DNA of 64,000 bases from Candidatus Mycolicibacterium alkanivorans. GTDB lineage: Bacteria > Actinomycetota > Actinomycetes > Mycobacteriales > Mycobacteriaceae. The translations under genes were made by a program, and so were the position numbers. Numbering within the stretch: the stretch's first letter is position 1; each line of letters opens with the position of its first letter. The notes beneath the pieces were generated by a model. The model searched no databases and was not told the origin of the DNA. It saw only the letters and a list, made by a program, of their open reading frames with translations. Below, piece by piece: positions 37,154 to 46,140 of the stretch. The stretch is from the NCBI RefSeq assembly GCF_022760805.1, contig NZ_JAIVFL010000001.1:434001-498000 (forward strand). Direction: 5' to 3'.

Positions 37154-37426
37154 TTAGTGATGCACGCGGTTGCTGCGCCCTGTGATGGCGACGTAGATCG
37201 CGATCAGCACCGCGGCGACGACTATCCCCACCACAAAGGGCAGGACTGCGAAGCCCCCGTTGGCGTTGGCATAGCCGAACTGCGTTGTGATCCACGAGCC
37301 GAGGAATGCACCAACAATCCCCAGCAGGATGGTCACGATGATGCCGACGGGCTGCCGGCCGGGCATGGCGAGGCGGGCCAAAGCACCAATCACGGCGCCG
37401 ACAATAATGGTCCACAAGATCGTCAT
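37154..37426 (-). CDS. GlsB/YeaQ/YmgE family small membrane protein
   Basis: A 90-residue protein with three membrane helices. Gly-rich repeats LWTIIVGAVIGALARLAMPG, GIIVTILLGIVGAFLGSWI and LPFVVGIVVAAVLIAIYVAI match the transglycosylase-associated (GlsB/YeaQ) family, often stress-induced. ATG 37426 follows AAGGAG by 8 nt, a strong ribosome binding site. The function of the family is unclear. It is convergent with the lipoprotein gene. Confidence 0.9.
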   Translation of the reverse strand: MTILWTIIVGAVIGALARLAMPGRQPVGIIVTILLGIVGAFLGSWITTQFGYANANGGFAVLPFVVGIVVAAVLIAIYVAITGRSNRVHH

Positions 37427-37674
37427 CGGGTTTGCTCCTTATCGAATTGCGCGTCGCCGGGCGGCTTCGCTGCCAGTTGTTATTCCCCGTCGCGCGCCGC
37501 TAAAACCGCCGCCACACGACTGGCCGAGAAAATCTGCAGCTGTAACTGACCTGGCCCGCGTTGTAATAGGCCGTCGGCCAAAGCGTCACCCTTCCGTGAC
37601 GAAAGTTGACTGTGTGGTTGCTGTGGTTATTGTGAAAGTTGCTGTACTCGTCCGCCTGCACGGAAAGGGCCGCT

Positions 37675-38754
37675 GTGCCGACCCGAATCGCGACGCTTCG
37701 CCGAGCCGCCGCGAGCTGCCTGGTGGTGGTCGCCTGCCTGACGCTGGCCGCCACCACCGGCGCACCGGTGGCGGTCGCCGACGGCCGCGAGCAGCTGGCA
37801 CAGGCGATCGCGACGACGCGAGGCAGCTATCTGGTCTACAACTTCGGCAGCGGCTTCCCGGCGCCGATGCTCAACGCCACGGGCAACTGGTACGAGATGA
37901 CCAACGGCGGGCACCTGATGATCATCAAGGCCGCATCCCAGCGCCTCACGCCGCGGCTGCTCGTCGACACCCACACCGGATACCAGGCGCGCTGCGAACA
38001 GACCCCCGGGGCGCGCACGCGCGAGGGCTTGGTCCAGGCCGCGGAGACCTACACCCCATTGCAGGCCTGGCGTGTTCTGGGCCAGCCCACGATTGCCATC
38101 AACGCCAACTTCTTCGACGTGCGCTCGCAGACGGGCGGGTCGTGGAAGACCACGGGCTGCAGTTCGCCGCTGGGCGCCTACGTCGACAACACCCGCGGGC
38201 AGAGTCGCGCCAACGCGGCGGTGACGGGCACCATCGCCTACGCGGGCAAGCAGGCGCTGTCCGGCGGTGACGAGGTGTGGACGGCGCTGACGACGATGAT
38301 CCTGCCGGTGGCCGGTGCGCCAGTCGTGGTCACACCCAAGGCGCCCGACGACTACGACGCGGCCTCTCCGGTCATTCAGGGGCTGCTGGATAAGGGCGCC
38401 CGGTTCGCGGCGGTCAGCGGCCTGAAGCTACTAGCCCCCGGCGACACCGGCCAGATGAACGACCCGGGTCCCAGCTCGGCGCGCACCGCACTCGCTTACG
38501 TCAGGGACAAAGACGAGATGTACGTCTTCCAGGGCGGCAGCTATACGCCCGACCAGATCCAGGACCTGTTCCGCGGCCTGGGCAGCGACACCGCGATCCT
38601 GCTCGACGGGGGCGGGTCGTCGGCGATCGTGCTTCGCCGCGACACCGGCGGCATGTGGGCGGGAGCGGGGGTGCCCAAGGGCTCCTGCGACACCATGCAG
38701 GTCCTGTGTGACTCGCACGAGCGTGCGCTGCCGGCCTGGCTGGGGTTCAACTAG
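37675..38754 (+). CDS. Secreted phosphodiester glycosidase family protein
   Basis: A 359-residue exported protein with the phosphodiester glycosidase (NAGPA) domain. GTG 37675 is chosen because GGAAAGG lies just upstream and a signal peptide follows (ASCLVVVACLTLAATTGAPV, cleavage near AVA-DG). Domain motifs are GQPTIAINANFFDVRSQTGG, SSARTALAYVRDKDEMYVFQ and ILLDGGGSSAIVLRRD, the last holding the characteristic DGGGS loop. The fold binds or hydrolyses phosphodiester-linked sugars, so a cell-wall or teichoic-like substrate is possible but unproven. The 248 bp upstream have lower GC and no gene. Confidence 0.85.
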   Translation: MPTRIATLRRAAASCLVVVACLTLAATTGAPVAVADGREQLAQAIATTRGSYLVYNFGSGFPAPMLNATGNWYEMTNGGHLMIIKAASQRLTPRLLVDTHTGYQARCEQTPGARTREGLVQAAETYTPLQAWRVLGQPTIAINANFFDVRSQTGGSWKTTGCSSPLGAYVDNTRGQSRANAAVTGTIAYAGKQALSGGDEVWTALTTMILPVAGAPVVVTPKAPDDYDAASPVIQGLLDKGARFAAVSGLKLLAPGDTGQMNDPGPSSARTALAYVRDKDEMYVFQGGSYTPDQIQDLFRGLGSDTAILLDGGGSSAIVLRRDTGGMWAGAGVPKGSCDTMQVLCDSHERALPAWLGFN

Positions 38755-38892
38755 AGAGCCAGCACTGCGCGCTCCGTGCCGCTGGTCTGACCGGCATACC
38801 CCGCGCCGAACAGTGCGACGGCTGGCAGCCCCTCGATGACCGCCCGCGACGGGCGACGTGACGGCCATGGGCAAGTGTCGCCAATACCGCCG

Positions 38893-39540
38893 TCACATCT
38901 GCGGTGTGAGGTCGAGCGAGGTCACCGTGGTCATCTTGGTCACCAGCCAGCGACCGCCGTCGCGCTTGAGTTGCAGGCGGTAGGACAGGTACTTCATCGC
39001 CGGGATGTTCTTGGTCAGGGGACTGGTCGAGGTGGTGTTGGTGTACACGATCGCCGTGGCCTGCGAGCCCTGCAGCGTCTCGACGGCCGTTCCCACCACC
39101 TGGGTGTTGTTGGTGACCTTGGCCTGCCGGTTGGTGGGCACGATGGCGTCGACGTACTTGCGGTACTGATCCTGGAAGTCACCCGAGAGGAACTTCGCCG
39201 AGCGGTCCGGCAGCGTGTCCATGTCCTCGGGGGTGTAGGTCCACAGCGTGGTGATGGCGTCGGCGGCGGTGCGGGCGATGTCGAGTTTGGTCGCGACGAC
39301 TGCGCGGTCCATCAGGTACGGCTGCACCGTGGCACCGGCGACGGCTCCGGCGGCGACGAACACCGCTGCCGAGCTTCCGGCAGCCAGCGTAATCTTGTTG
39401 CGGCTGAACCAGTTTCGCTTCGCCTCCGGTCCCGCGGCCGCCGTGTCGTCGGTCTCGTTCTCAGCCGGGGCGGTTTCGGGAGCCTGCTCGTCGGGCGCGG
39501 TGTCGGTCAGATCACCTGCAGCAGGTTGCTGATCTTCCAC
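38893..39540 (-). CDS. Mce-associated membrane protein (mas1D, Rv0178-like)
   Basis: A 215-residue protein with an acidic cytoplasmic N-terminus, one membrane helix (ITLAAGSSAAVFVAAGAVAG) and an external NTF2-like Mas domain (VDAIVPTNRQAKVTNNTQVV; GGRWLVTKMTTVTSLDLTPQM without its last base run). GTG 39540 follows AAGGAAGGGGAG and overlaps the upstream mas gene by 34 bp; no better in-frame start exists. Mas proteins stabilise Mce lipid-import complexes. It is the last gene of the mce1-type operon. Confidence 0.82.
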   Translation of the reverse strand: MEDQQPAAGDLTDTAPDEQAPETAPAENETDDTAAAGPEAKRNWFSRNKITLAAGSSAAVFVAAGAVAGATVQPYLMDRAVVATKLDIARTAADAITTLWTYTPEDMDTLPDRSAKFLSGDFQDQYRKYVDAIVPTNRQAKVTNNTQVVGTAVETLQGSQATAIVYTNTTSTSPLTKNIPAMKYLSYRLQLKRDGGRWLVTKMTTVTSLDLTPQM

Positions 39541-40055
39541 TGCTCCCCTTCCTTGATCGTGGTTACCACCCAACGGCTTCCGCTGGCGATGGTCTTTCCG
39601 TCCGGCATCTTGGTGTTGGTGGTCGCGGCCACCACGACGTCGGCGCTGCCGTCGGAGTTCCAGCGTTCGATGCCCAGGTCCTGCACATTGCCCTTGGTCG
39701 GTTCGGCCTGGGCCACCTGGATGACGATCTCATTCATCTTGTCCTGGTAGAGCTTGGCGAACGGTCCGGTGCCCTGGGCCAGCACCTGGTTGGCATAGTC
39801 GTTGGCGTGGAACGGATCTGGCGAGGTGTACTGGGTGATGAAACTTCGGACGAAGCTGAGCACCGCCACGTCGCGGACCGCGTCGCGACGCTGCGTCTCA
39901 CGTTTGACCAGAACCAGTGCGCTGACCGCGGTCGCGGCAAGGATGGCCACGGCAGCCGCTCCGGCGACCAGGGGCAGCACCCAGCGCCTCGGGCACGGCT
40001 CGGGCATCCCGAAGACGGCCTTGCTCCCCGGTTCGACCTTGCGGCGGGGGCTCAT
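39507..40055 (-). CDS. Mce-associated membrane protein (mas1C, Rv0177-like)
   Basis: A 182-residue protein with a single helix (VLPLVAGAAAVAILAATAVS) and an external Mas domain (VLSFVRSFITQYTSPDPFHA; GSRWVVTTIKEGEQWKISNL). Its first residues are MSPRRKVEPGSK. The five bases before and the start codon belong to a 35-bp repeat array of which this start is the seventh copy. Each repeat encodes a 12-residue mini-ORF that begins with the same MSPRR. GAGG six bases before ATG 40055 is repeat-derived. Translation of this subunit therefore depends on the array, through direct initiation or serial re-initiation. Confidence 0.85.
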   Translation of the reverse strand: MSPRRKVEPGSKAVFGMPEPCPRRWVLPLVAGAAAVAILAATAVSALVLVKRETQRRDAVRDVAVLSFVRSFITQYTSPDPFHANDYANQVLAQGTGPFAKLYQDKMNEIVIQVAQAEPTKGNVQDLGIERWNSDGSADVVVAATTNTKMPDGKTIASGSRWVVTTIKEGEQWKISNLLQVI

Positions 40056-40265
40056 TGCTTGCCTCGCTTCGCTCGCCTGCGCGGGCTCATTGCTTGCCTC
40101 GCTTCGCTCGCCTGCGCGGGCTCATTGCTTGCCTCGCTTCGCTCGCCTGCGCGGGCTCATTGCTTGCCTCGCTTCGCTCGCCTGCGCGGGCTCATTGCTT
40201 GCCTCGCTTCGCTCGCCTGCGCGGGCTCATTGCTTGCCTCGCTTCGCTCGCCTGCGCGGGCTCAT
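40056..40265 (-). repeat. Six 35-bp repeats forming coupled 12-codon mini-ORFs
   Basis: Six identical head-to-tail units (forward-strand core GCTTGCCTCGCTTCGCTCGC), period 35 bp, with start codons on the minus strand at 40265, 40230, 40195, 40160, 40125 and 40090. Each unit reads MSPRRRAKRGKQ then TGA, and each TGA overlaps the next ATG as ATGA; GAGG lies 6 nt before every following ATG. The first ATG overlaps the stop of the RDD gene and the last TGA overlaps the start of mas1C at 40055. The array thus replaces a single stop/start junction with a chain of six. Seen directly in sequence; function is inferred. Confidence 0.95.
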
Positions 40266-41245
40266 TGGCCGCCCTGCCTTGCCGGGTTCGGTTTGGCGAG
40301 CACCGAGATGTTGGATACCTGCCACTGCCCGTTGGCCGACTTCTCGAAGTCGGCCCGCACCGTCGCGGTGATCAGTCGTGCCGCGGGCGCAGCACCTCGC
40401 TGGCCCTGCATGAGCAGCAACATCACCGCCCGATCGCTCGTGTTGGTCAACACCGCGCTGTTGGTCACCCAGTAGTCGTTGTCGACGGGACCGGCCTTGC
40501 GCACGGTGTCCTGCTGGGCAACGAGCTCTGGCCGGTAGCCGTCGGTCACCAGCGACCGTGCCCGGGCGAAGTCGGCGTCGATGTTGGCGACGTCGTAGCT
40601 CAGGGTGTTCTCGACGATCTTGGGCCCCTGCACCGCGATCTGCTGGCGGGCCTGCTCGATGGTCAGTTCGTGACGGTAGATCGCCAGATATCCCAGTCCA
40701 GCACCGGCGAGAGCAATCACCCCGGCCGATACCAGGACCACACCGGCCAGACGCCGCCGGTCGGGACGGTCACCGTCGACACGGCTGGCCTCGGTGCGGA
40801 CGATCAGGTCGGCGAAGGTCCGGCCGCGCGAGTCCCACAACGGCCACAGCCAGCCGACGAATAGCGGCGCCGTGTCGAGCAGGTGCGCGATGTCGCGCAG
40901 CAGTAGACGCCACGGCCCGACCCGGGAACCGTTGCGCCCAACGACGGCGACACCGAACACCGAGCGCCCGAGGGTCCATCCGGAGATCGACGGAAGCAGC
41001 CACCGGTTGACCGCCACCGCCAGGAACACCGCCGCCGCCGCGGAGACCGCCACCCACCAAAGCCAGCCGCGCAGCGCTGCTGCCCATGCCACCAGCATCA
41101 GGGTGGCCAGAACACCGAGGCCCACCAGGACGTCGATGGCGAACGCCCCGGCGCGTGCACCCCAACCGGCCGGGGGCCCGGCCGGTTCCTTTACGAGGGT
41201 GGTGGCCTCGGTCGCGCCGACAGTGCCGTTGGCGGCTACCGTCAC
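40262..41245 (-). CDS. RDD-domain Mce-associated membrane protein (mas1B, Rv0176-like)
   Basis: A 327-residue fusion of an N-terminal RDD domain (GWGARAGAFAIDVLVGLGVL; GRSVFGVAVVGRNGSRVGPW) with three to four helices, followed by another helix (VVLVSAGVIALAGAGLGYLA) and an external Mas domain (DDYWV-type region VDNDYWVTNSAVLTNTSDRA). GTG 41245 overlaps the upstream stop (GTGA). Its own TGA overlaps the first ATG of the 35-bp repeat array. Part of the mce1-type operon. Confidence 0.87.
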   Translation of the reverse strand: MTVAANGTVGATEATTLVKEPAGPPAGWGARAGAFAIDVLVGLGVLATLMLVAWAAALRGWLWWVAVSAAAAVFLAVAVNRWLLPSISGWTLGRSVFGVAVVGRNGSRVGPWRLLLRDIAHLLDTAPLFVGWLWPLWDSRGRTFADLIVRTEASRVDGDRPDRRRLAGVVLVSAGVIALAGAGLGYLAIYRHELTIEQARQQIAVQGPKIVENTLSYDVANIDADFARARSLVTDGYRPELVAQQDTVRKAGPVDNDYWVTNSAVLTNTSDRAVMLLLMQGQRGAAPAARLITATVRADFEKSANGQWQVSNISVLAKPNPARQGGQ

Positions 41246-41841
41246 TTGCTCACCTGTGCGAGGTCGGCGATCTTGTACGTCCCGGCGTCGGGCATCATCT
41301 TGACCCGCAGCCGGTAGCCCTGCTCCTGGCCCTGGGCTTCGGTGTTGGACACCTTCACCCGCATGGCGACCAGGACGTCCATCGAGCCGTCGTCGTTGTG
41401 CCGTTCCACGGCTGCGCGCATGTCGGAGACCTGCACCTGCACGTTGGCGGCCTGGTACGCATCCACCAGGAGCCCGCTGTACAGAGTTGCCTGCGCACCG
41501 AAACCCCCGGTGGCGCACTCGATGATCTTGCGCTGGCTGGCCTCCATGGCACTGGCGTCGGGCGCCTGGGTGGCGGTCACGCAGTCCTTGGCCGCAGCCA
41601 GGGCCGCGGCCTCCGCGCGGACGGTAGCGACGCTCTTCTGGTGCGAACGCAAGGCGAGGTAGCCGCCCGCGCCCAAGGCGAGGGCCGCGATCACCAGTGC
41701 CGCGCACACGCCGGCCAGCCAGCGGGCGCTCAGGCTCGATCGGTGCGGCAGGGCTTCGTCGACCACCGCAACTTCGTCGCGTTCGGCATCGTCGGCCGGC
41801 GGGATCGGGTTCAGCCGGCCGGAGCCAGCATCTCCTTCCAT
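41242..41841 (-). CDS. Mce-associated membrane protein (mas1A, Rv0175-like)
   Basis: A 199-residue protein with one helix (WLAGVCAALVIAALALGAGG) and an external Mas domain (ASQRKIIECATGGFGAQATL; MDVLVAMRVKVSNTEAQGQE). ATG 41841 lies inside the end of mce1F (31-bp overlap). It ends in a GTGA overlap with the RDD gene. Role as accessory of the Mce1 transporter is from family knowledge. Confidence 0.83.
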   Translation of the reverse strand: MEGDAGSGRLNPIPPADDAERDEVAVVDEALPHRSSLSARWLAGVCAALVIAALALGAGGYLALRSHQKSVATVRAEAAALAAAKDCVTATQAPDASAMEASQRKIIECATGGFGAQATLYSGLLVDAYQAANVQVQVSDMRAAVERHNDDGSMDVLVAMRVKVSNTEAQGQEQGYRLRVKMMPDAGTYKIADLAQVSK

Positions 41842-43361
41842 CCGTCATCTCCTGTACTGCTCGAGGTTTTGACGCTGTACTTCACGCCGTCCGGACCAAC
41901 CAACTGCCCGCTCTGCGGGTTGTATACGGCTGTGTTACTTGCCGCGGGAGTGTAGGTGCACGGGTTGGGTTGCTGTCCGTTGCACTGGACCGTCCCCGTC
42001 CCCGGCGCACTGAGGTCATCGCTCGACGGCGGCGTGGGCGCAGGCAGCAGGTCCGCCGGCAGCGGGTTCATCCCGTTGTTGATCGACGGTGCCGGTATCA
42101 CCGTACCGGGGTTCACCGGCTGGTCGCACCGTGCCGCCGGCGCCGGGCAGGTGAGCACCTGATTCGGGTCGCCGTACCAGGGGTTGGTGCCCAGCGGCAT
42201 GTAGGGCTCGCCGCTGCGGCATTCCATCGGGGTGGCCGCACGCTTACCCGGGATGTCGACGCACGGGAAGTTGCGGGCGCCGCGAACCACGTTGGCGGGG
42301 GTGTCCTTGGGGATCTTGCAATACAGGCCGTTCTCCACCGGCTTGCGGGACAGGTCCGCCGGCGCGCGCCACTGGCTGGCCGGCAGGAAGCCGGTCAGAC
42401 ACGGTGGCGGCTGGTTAATCGTCAGACCGAAGTCCAGCGCCGCCTGATGCGGGTACGGCGCGGAGACCGCCTGGGCCACCGAGGCGCCCTGCGGCAGCAG
42501 CACCAGTGACTGCTCGACGCCCTTGTTGTAGCGCTTGAGCATCTCGATGATGATCTCCAGGTTCGCCAACGTCTGCGGCAGCGCCTCACGGACATCGCTG
42601 AACACCGCGGTGACCGCGTCCAGTGTCGGCGCCGCCTGGGTCAGCCCGCTGCGCAGCGCCTGATCCTGAGCCGCGGCCTCGGTGGCGATCGAATTCAGAT
42701 TCGCCGCCCAGCGCGAGATCGCATCACCGGAGTTGACCTGGCTGTCGACGACCGGCGCCGAGTTCTGGATGATGTCGTTGACGTCATTGATGTTGGTCTT
42801 GAAGTCAGCCACGAGCGCCTGGGTGCCGTTGACCAACCGCTGCAGTGACGGGCCCAATCCGCCTACCGCCAAAGCGGTTTCGTTGAGCAGGGCCGGAATC
42901 TTGTCCGCCGGCAGCGCCGCCAGGCCGTTGTTGGCGGCATCGAGCGCCGGGCCGATCTCACTGGGCACAGTACCTTTGGTGATGGTCTGGCCGGGCGCGA
43001 AGTATTTGCCGGGATTGCCGTCGGAAACCAGGTCCAGGTACTGCTCACCGACCGCCGACACCGAGTGGACGTTGGCGGTGGCGTCGACCGGAATCTTGAA
43101 CTTGTCGGCGATACTCATCGTGGCCCGCACACCGGTTTCGGTGGGCTCGACGTCCGTCACCCGTCCGATCGTCACGCCGCGATAGGTCACGTTGGCCGTG
43201 CGGTACAGCCCGCCCGAGGACGGCAGGTCCGCCGTCAAGGTGTACTGGCCAACCCCGGCGAGCGTGGGAAGGCGCAGGAAGTACACCCCGAGCAACAGCA
43301 GCGCGATCACGGTCAGCACGCCGAACACGACGAGCTGCGTCTTGATGAAGCGGGTCAACAC
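41811..43361 (-). CDS. mce1F: Mce1F-type MCE-family protein
   Basis: A 516-residue subunit of the Mce lipid importer. GTG 43361 starts an N-terminal anchor (IKTQLVVFGVLTVIALLLLG), then the MCE domain (LTADLPSSGGLYRTANVTYR; GVTIGRVTDVEPTETGVRAT), a long helical region that builds the hydrophobic tunnel, and a Pro-rich C-terminus with paired cysteines. The assignment as F rests on gene order and the mas genes that follow. It is the last MCE subunit in the operon, 14 nt after mce1E. Confidence 0.9.
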   Translation of the reverse strand: MLTRFIKTQLVVFGVLTVIALLLLGVYFLRLPTLAGVGQYTLTADLPSSGGLYRTANVTYRGVTIGRVTDVEPTETGVRATMSIADKFKIPVDATANVHSVSAVGEQYLDLVSDGNPGKYFAPGQTITKGTVPSEIGPALDAANNGLAALPADKIPALLNETALAVGGLGPSLQRLVNGTQALVADFKTNINDVNDIIQNSAPVVDSQVNSGDAISRWAANLNSIATEAAAQDQALRSGLTQAAPTLDAVTAVFSDVREALPQTLANLEIIIEMLKRYNKGVEQSLVLLPQGASVAQAVSAPYPHQAALDFGLTINQPPPCLTGFLPASQWRAPADLSRKPVENGLYCKIPKDTPANVVRGARNFPCVDIPGKRAATPMECRSGEPYMPLGTNPWYGDPNQVLTCPAPAARCDQPVNPGTVIPAPSINNGMNPLPADLLPAPTPPSSDDLSAPGTGTVQCNGQQPNPCTYTPAASNTAVYNPQSGQLVGPDGVKYSVKTSSSTGDDGWKEMLAPAG

Positions 43362-43375
43362 TTAGCCGTCACCCT

Positions 43376-44530
43376 TCACTCGCCGCGCTCGACGTAGGGA
43401 CCGCCTTCGGTCATGTTCGGATGGGGCGTGAACCGCACATCCGGAATCATCGTCTGCGGATCGCGACCCCAGGCCTGCTCGAGTGCACGCAGCATTCCAG
43501 AGAAACCGGTACCGGTGAGGAATGCGTTGTCGATCGAGCTGAGCGTCAGGTCGAAGGTGGCCGACGTGTTGATGTAGTCACCGCGGATCACCTTCGGGAT
43601 GTTGTCGATCGGGTACGGCGCCGTGATCGCCAGCTTGAGGGAGTCGATCAGGTACGGCCCCGCCTTACCCAACTGCTTGAGCGGACGTTGCAGCAGCTGC
43701 AGGTTGGTGTCCAGATCCGCCCGTGCCTCCGACAGCGTGGTCGCGGTGACGTTGCCGAACCGGCCCAAGGCCTCCACGGCACCGGTGAGCTTGTCGCGCG
43801 AGTTGGCCAGATACTGCACCAGCGGCGGGAACTCGGTGAGCACCCGGTCCAGGGTGTCGTTGTGGCTCGCGATGATCTTTACCAACTCGTTGGTGGAGTC
43901 GATCGCGCGGGTCAGGTCATCACGCTGCTGGTTGAGCTGATCGGTGAAGGTGTTCAGCTTGCCCAGGAAGTCCCGGATCTGGTCGGCGTTGCCGGACAGG
44001 ATGTTGGTGACCTCGGTCTGGATGACGTCCAGGTTCGGGATGCCGCCGCCGCGCAGCACGGTGGCGATGCTGGCCAGGGTGCGCTCGGTGGTCGGGAACG
44101 ACTGCGAGTTCTTCAGCGGGATCGTCGCACCGTTGCGCAACGGTTCGGGCGACGGGTTCGGCGGCGGATCGAGCTCGACGTGCTGGGTTCCCAACAGGCT
44201 GGTCTGCCCGATCCGCGCAATTGCATTGGCGGGCAACTTGATTCCGGGCTGGAGGTCCAGCGTGAGGGTGGGGATCCAATTCTTGAGCTCGATCTTCTTG
44301 ACCGAGCCGGCATACACGTCGGCGACCCGGACCCGGCTGTTGACGTTGAGCGCCAAGGTATCCGGCATCTGGACGTAGATCGTCATCTTGTCCTTGCCGC
44401 TACCCGGGCCGCCGGGCAGGGGCACGTTGGCGATACCACGCCAGCCGCATGAGGTCAGCACCATCGCGGTGACGACCAGCACCAGGCCGCGCCAACCGAA
44501 GCGGCGCGCCGTACTCATGATCGTGCTCAC
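43376..44530 (-). CDS. mce1E: Mce1E-type lipoprotein (LprK-like)
   Basis: A 384-residue MCE protein with a lipoprotein signal instead of a plain anchor (GLVLVVTAMVLTSC, Cys28), the hallmark of the E subunit. The MCE domain follows (IYVQMPDTLALNVNSRVRVA; DVYAGSVKKIEL), then tunnel helices (TVLRGGGIPNLDVIQTEVTN). GTG 44530 overlaps the mce1D stop (GTGA); ATG 44518 is an alternative start. Intact. Confidence 0.92.
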   Translation of the reverse strand: MSTIMSTARRFGWRGLVLVVTAMVLTSCGWRGIANVPLPGGPGSGKDKMTIYVQMPDTLALNVNSRVRVADVYAGSVKKIELKNWIPTLTLDLQPGIKLPANAIARIGQTSLLGTQHVELDPPPNPSPEPLRNGATIPLKNSQSFPTTERTLASIATVLRGGGIPNLDVIQTEVTNILSGNADQIRDFLGKLNTFTDQLNQQRDDLTRAIDSTNELVKIIASHNDTLDRVLTEFPPLVQYLANSRDKLTGAVEALGRFGNVTATTLSEARADLDTNLQLLQRPLKQLGKAGPYLIDSLKLAITAPYPIDNIPKVIRGDYINTSATFDLTLSSIDNAFLTGTGFSGMLRALEQAWGRDPQTMIPDVRFTPHPNMTEGGPYVERGE

Positions 44531-46137
44531 TGCCCACTCCCCATCTCAGCGGGCAGCGGTGGGCCGGCCGGGGCCGGCGGCGGAGCGCCACCGTTGATCT
44601 GCTGCGACACCGGCAGCGGGCCCGGGATCACATCCGGTGCGGGCGCCGGGGGCGGGATCGGCCCCGGATACCACGGCGGCGGAAGCGGGTTGCTCTGGTC
44701 GTAGGCGTTCGGCGGCGCTCCTCCCGGCGGGCCGGCCGGCGGGATGGAGGCCGGGTCCGGGCCGCCCATCAGTGCGGCGAGCGAATCCGGGGTCAGCATG
44801 TTGGCGGTGAACGCCTGCACGTCGACACCCTGCATGCCGGGTGCGACGATCCAGCCCGCTTCGTGGTTGCCGTGCGAGAATAACGTGTCGCGCGACCAGA
44901 TGCCGGGCACGGTCGTGTCCTTGTATCCGGGCGGCGGCTGCAGCCTGGGTTCGGAGTAGGCGACGTATTTCGGCAATGTTTCCGCCGCGGAGAACTGGTT
45001 GACGCCGAACGGCGGGAAGTTGAACTTGATGGCATCCAGGATCGGCGCCAGGTACTGGGCGCACAGTTCGGCCGAGTCCTGGTATCCCAGCCGGCTGCCG
45101 GCCTGGATTGCGCTGCAGAGGAACTGCATCGGGTTGGCGAAGCTGGCGACCACCGGGATGGCGACCAGGGCGCCGTGCGTCGGGTGGTAGATGTTCTGCA
45201 GGTTGGCTGCCAGGGTCGGATAGACGTGCAGCACCGTCTCGATGCCGTTGCGGGCATCGGGCTGCATCAGCTGGTTGGTGACGTCGGCCAGGTTGCTGAT
45301 GTCCTTGCTCAGCACCGAGCCGTTGTCGTCGATGAACTTGCGCGCCGTGGTCAACAGCGTGTTGATGTCCCGTACCGCGTTCGCCACTTCCTGGTCGGAG
45401 TTGGTAAACGAGTTGGTCAGGGTCGCCAGGTTGGTGTTCAGCGAGACGAGTTGCTGATCGCTCTTGTGCAGCGCGTTGACGAACAGCGCCAGACTCTTGA
45501 GCACCCCGAAGAGGTCGCCACGCCCCTCGTCGAGGGCGGTCACCGCATCCGAGAGGGCGCGGAAGGTCGTGTTGATCTGCTCGCCCTTGCCCTCCAGGCC
45601 GTTGGCCAGGGACTCGATGGCGTTGCCGAACGGACCCTTGGGCTGATCGGGCGTGGGGCCGAACTCGGTGAGCAGTTCGGAGATCTGGTTACGCAGGTCG
45701 TCCCACTCGACCGGCACCTGGGTGCGCTCGATCGGGATGACGGCGTTGTCGGCCAGCACGGGGCCGCCGGTGTAGGCCGGCGCAAGCTGGATCACGCGGG
45801 AGGCGACCAGACTCGGGTTCAGGATCGTCGCAGTCGCGTTGGCGGGCACCTTGTACTTGTTGGCGTAGTGGAAGGTGACCTTCATCCTGTCGCCGGCCGG
45901 CTCGATCTTGTCGATGTTGCCGACCTTGACGCCCATGATCTGGACCCGGTCGCCGGGGTAGAGCGCAAGCGCTTGAGAGAAGTAAGCGACCACGGTGTTG
46001 GTCGTCATCTTCTTGTACAGCTGGTAACCGACAAGCGCCGCGACCAGTCCGAGGACCACCGCCAGCGTCGCGATGATCGCGGACACCCGCGACATCTTCA
46101 GCAAGCCCAGGTTTCGCACGTTGAGTTTCGTCGACAT
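44527..46137 (-). CDS. mce1D: Mce1D-type MCE-family protein
   Basis: A 536-residue subunit. N-terminal anchor SAIIATLAVVLGLVAALVGY, MCE domain (VVAYFSQALALYPGDRVQIM; GVKVGNIDKIEPAGDRMKVT), long amphipathic helices, and a C-terminal ~90-residue Pro/Gly/Ala tail (PPAGPPGGAPPNAYDQSNPL). ATG 46137 is 3 nt after the mce1C stop. The Pro-rich tail is common in D subunits and may lie near the peptidoglycan or outer membrane. Confidence 0.91.
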   Translation of the reverse strand: MSTKLNVRNLGLLKMSRVSAIIATLAVVLGLVAALVGYQLYKKMTTNTVVAYFSQALALYPGDRVQIMGVKVGNIDKIEPAGDRMKVTFHYANKYKVPANATATILNPSLVASRVIQLAPAYTGGPVLADNAVIPIERTQVPVEWDDLRNQISELLTEFGPTPDQPKGPFGNAIESLANGLEGKGEQINTTFRALSDAVTALDEGRGDLFGVLKSLALFVNALHKSDQQLVSLNTNLATLTNSFTNSDQEVANAVRDINTLLTTARKFIDDNGSVLSKDISNLADVTNQLMQPDARNGIETVLHVYPTLAANLQNIYHPTHGALVAIPVVASFANPMQFLCSAIQAGSRLGYQDSAELCAQYLAPILDAIKFNFPPFGVNQFSAAETLPKYVAYSEPRLQPPPGYKDTTVPGIWSRDTLFSHGNHEAGWIVAPGMQGVDVQAFTANMLTPDSLAALMGGPDPASIPPAGPPGGAPPNAYDQSNPLPPPWYPGPIPPPAPAPDVIPGPLPVSQQINGGAPPPAPAGPPLPAEMGSGQ

Positions 46138-46140
46138 CGG

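Noticed and set aside
40056..40265. CRISPR array
   Set aside because: Units are contiguous identical 35-mers without unique spacers and no cas genes are near.
39802..40475. + strand ORFs with Leu-Ala-Ser-Leu-Arg-Ser-Pro repeats
   Set aside because: Product of the 35-bp repeat read on the wrong strand; opposite to the mas genes.
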